A DNA stretch of 31,987 bases from Penium margaritaceum. Its lineage: Eukaryota; Streptophyta; Zygnematophyceae; Desmidiales; Peniaceae. A program made the translations under genes and the position numbers. Each line of letters opens with the position of its first letter. The first letter of the stretch is position 1. The stretch is from the NCBI GenBank assembly GCA_023375785.1, contig SZWC01000816.1, positions 90,911 through 122,897 on the forward strand. The letters are read 5' to 3'. This document shows, piece by piece, positions 31,399-31,987 of this stretch. The notes beneath the pieces were generated by a model that did not search any database, had not been told where the DNA came from, and saw nothing but the letters and a program-made list of their open reading frames with translations.

Positions 31399-31987
31399 AA
31401 GGGTGCACACCATGCCAGAATTGCGGTTCTCGAGAGGGAACCGGATTCGAGAGCCAGTACGTAAGTCAGAACCGGAACCGCGGTTCCCGGACCGGAACCG
31501 CGGTTCTTTAGACTCGCGGTTCTATGCTCGTGTGTTTCGCGGTTCTGGTTGACATGGAACCGAGAACACTGTGGTTGTTGAACCGGAAGTCCTGGAGTTG
31601 GGAATTTTGGTTTCCTGGGTGTACATTTGTTTGTAGGCATGTTAGTAGAAACTTGTGATGTGATTTTCCTCTGTGTATATTGTGCCAGGTTATTTATCAT
31701 ATTTGTGGACACCTTTTCATGATGTTTTCTGGACATTGTGCCATGTCCACATCTCACACTATGTGTGTGTTAAGTCATATTACTGCTCATGTATGTGGCA
31801 GTCATGTACTTGTTAAGTACGGTCTATTAACACTTGTATGAACTAATGTCACTGGCACTAGTGTTCTACTGACTAACAGGGTTTCCTCTTTTTCATTTAC
31901 ATCATCATTGAACAGCCATTACACATTAACAGTAAGTCAAAGTAGGAGAGATTGGAAAGACAATAAATGGAATTGTAGAAATGGAAC
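31399..31987. mobile_element. Non-satellite sequence, possibly one end of a hAT-type DNA transposon
   Basis: The satellite is cut after AAACCAAATCT, where other copies of the same unit variant (about 4590, 6305) continue with GGGTCAC. The new sequence begins AAGGGTGCACACC and carries clustered GGTTC/GAACC motifs, including perfect palindromes GGAACCGCGGTTCC (31474-31487) and GAACCGCGGTTC (31495-31506). Plant hAT elements often start with a (C/T)AGGGGTGTGCA-like terminal repeat and have such subterminal repeats. The other end is outside the window, so the 8-bp target duplication cannot be tested. From about 31620 the sequence is AT-rich with no recognisable gene. Confidence 0.4.

Noticed and set aside
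31362..31757. Minus-strand open frame of 131 codons at the right end
   Set aside because: It spans the boundary between the palindromic sequence and the satellite, and its last residues are satellite-derived, so it is chance.

Overview
This window looks like repetitive, probably (peri)centromeric or other heterochromatic DNA of a eukaryote. It holds no host gene I can support. The evidence is a very long short-period satellite, a decayed Ty3/Gypsy-type LTR retrotransposon inside it, a possible hAT-type transposon end, and widespread C:G to T:A decay. The element's sequence is compatible with a plant or streptophyte-alga genome, but that is a weak guess and I cannot name the organism.

Layout. 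Bases 1-9292 and 24125-31398 are two halves of one satellite array with a 20-bp unit, consensus AAACCAAAGCCGGGTCACAG, diverged and organised into higher-order repeats. A 14.8-kb LTR element on the minus strand (9293-24119) splits the array. Its two LTRs are about 1.15 kb and it is flanked by a perfect 5-bp target duplication, CCGGG; removing the element and one duplication copy restores the satellite in phase. At 31399 the array stops abruptly in non-satellite DNA with GGAACCGCGGTTCC palindromes, possibly the end of a hAT-type transposon. A single N at 8859, flanked by two identical 212-bp blocks, marks a probable assembly join.

The retrotransposon, read from right to left, is: 5' LTR; primer-binding site; leader; a long Gag (Pro/Gln-rich stretch, Retrotrans_gag domain, degenerate zinc knuckle); a first retropepsin; reverse transcriptase; RNase H; a second retropepsin-like domain; and an Ala/Pro/Ser-rich tail. 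That frame ends at a TAATG stop/start overlap. A second reading frame follows: about 800 codons of unrecognised, largely helical and charged protein, then an integrase (HHCC, DDE, GPF/Y-like end), then a long Cys/His tail with about six RING/PHD-like zinc-binding units that stops just before the polypurine tract and the 3' LTR. The second protease, the second frame carrying integrase behind an unknown domain, and the zinc-finger tail are the unusual parts. All reading frames here are broken by many stops and several frameshifts, so this copy is dead. Nearly every stop can be explained by one C:G to T:A transition.
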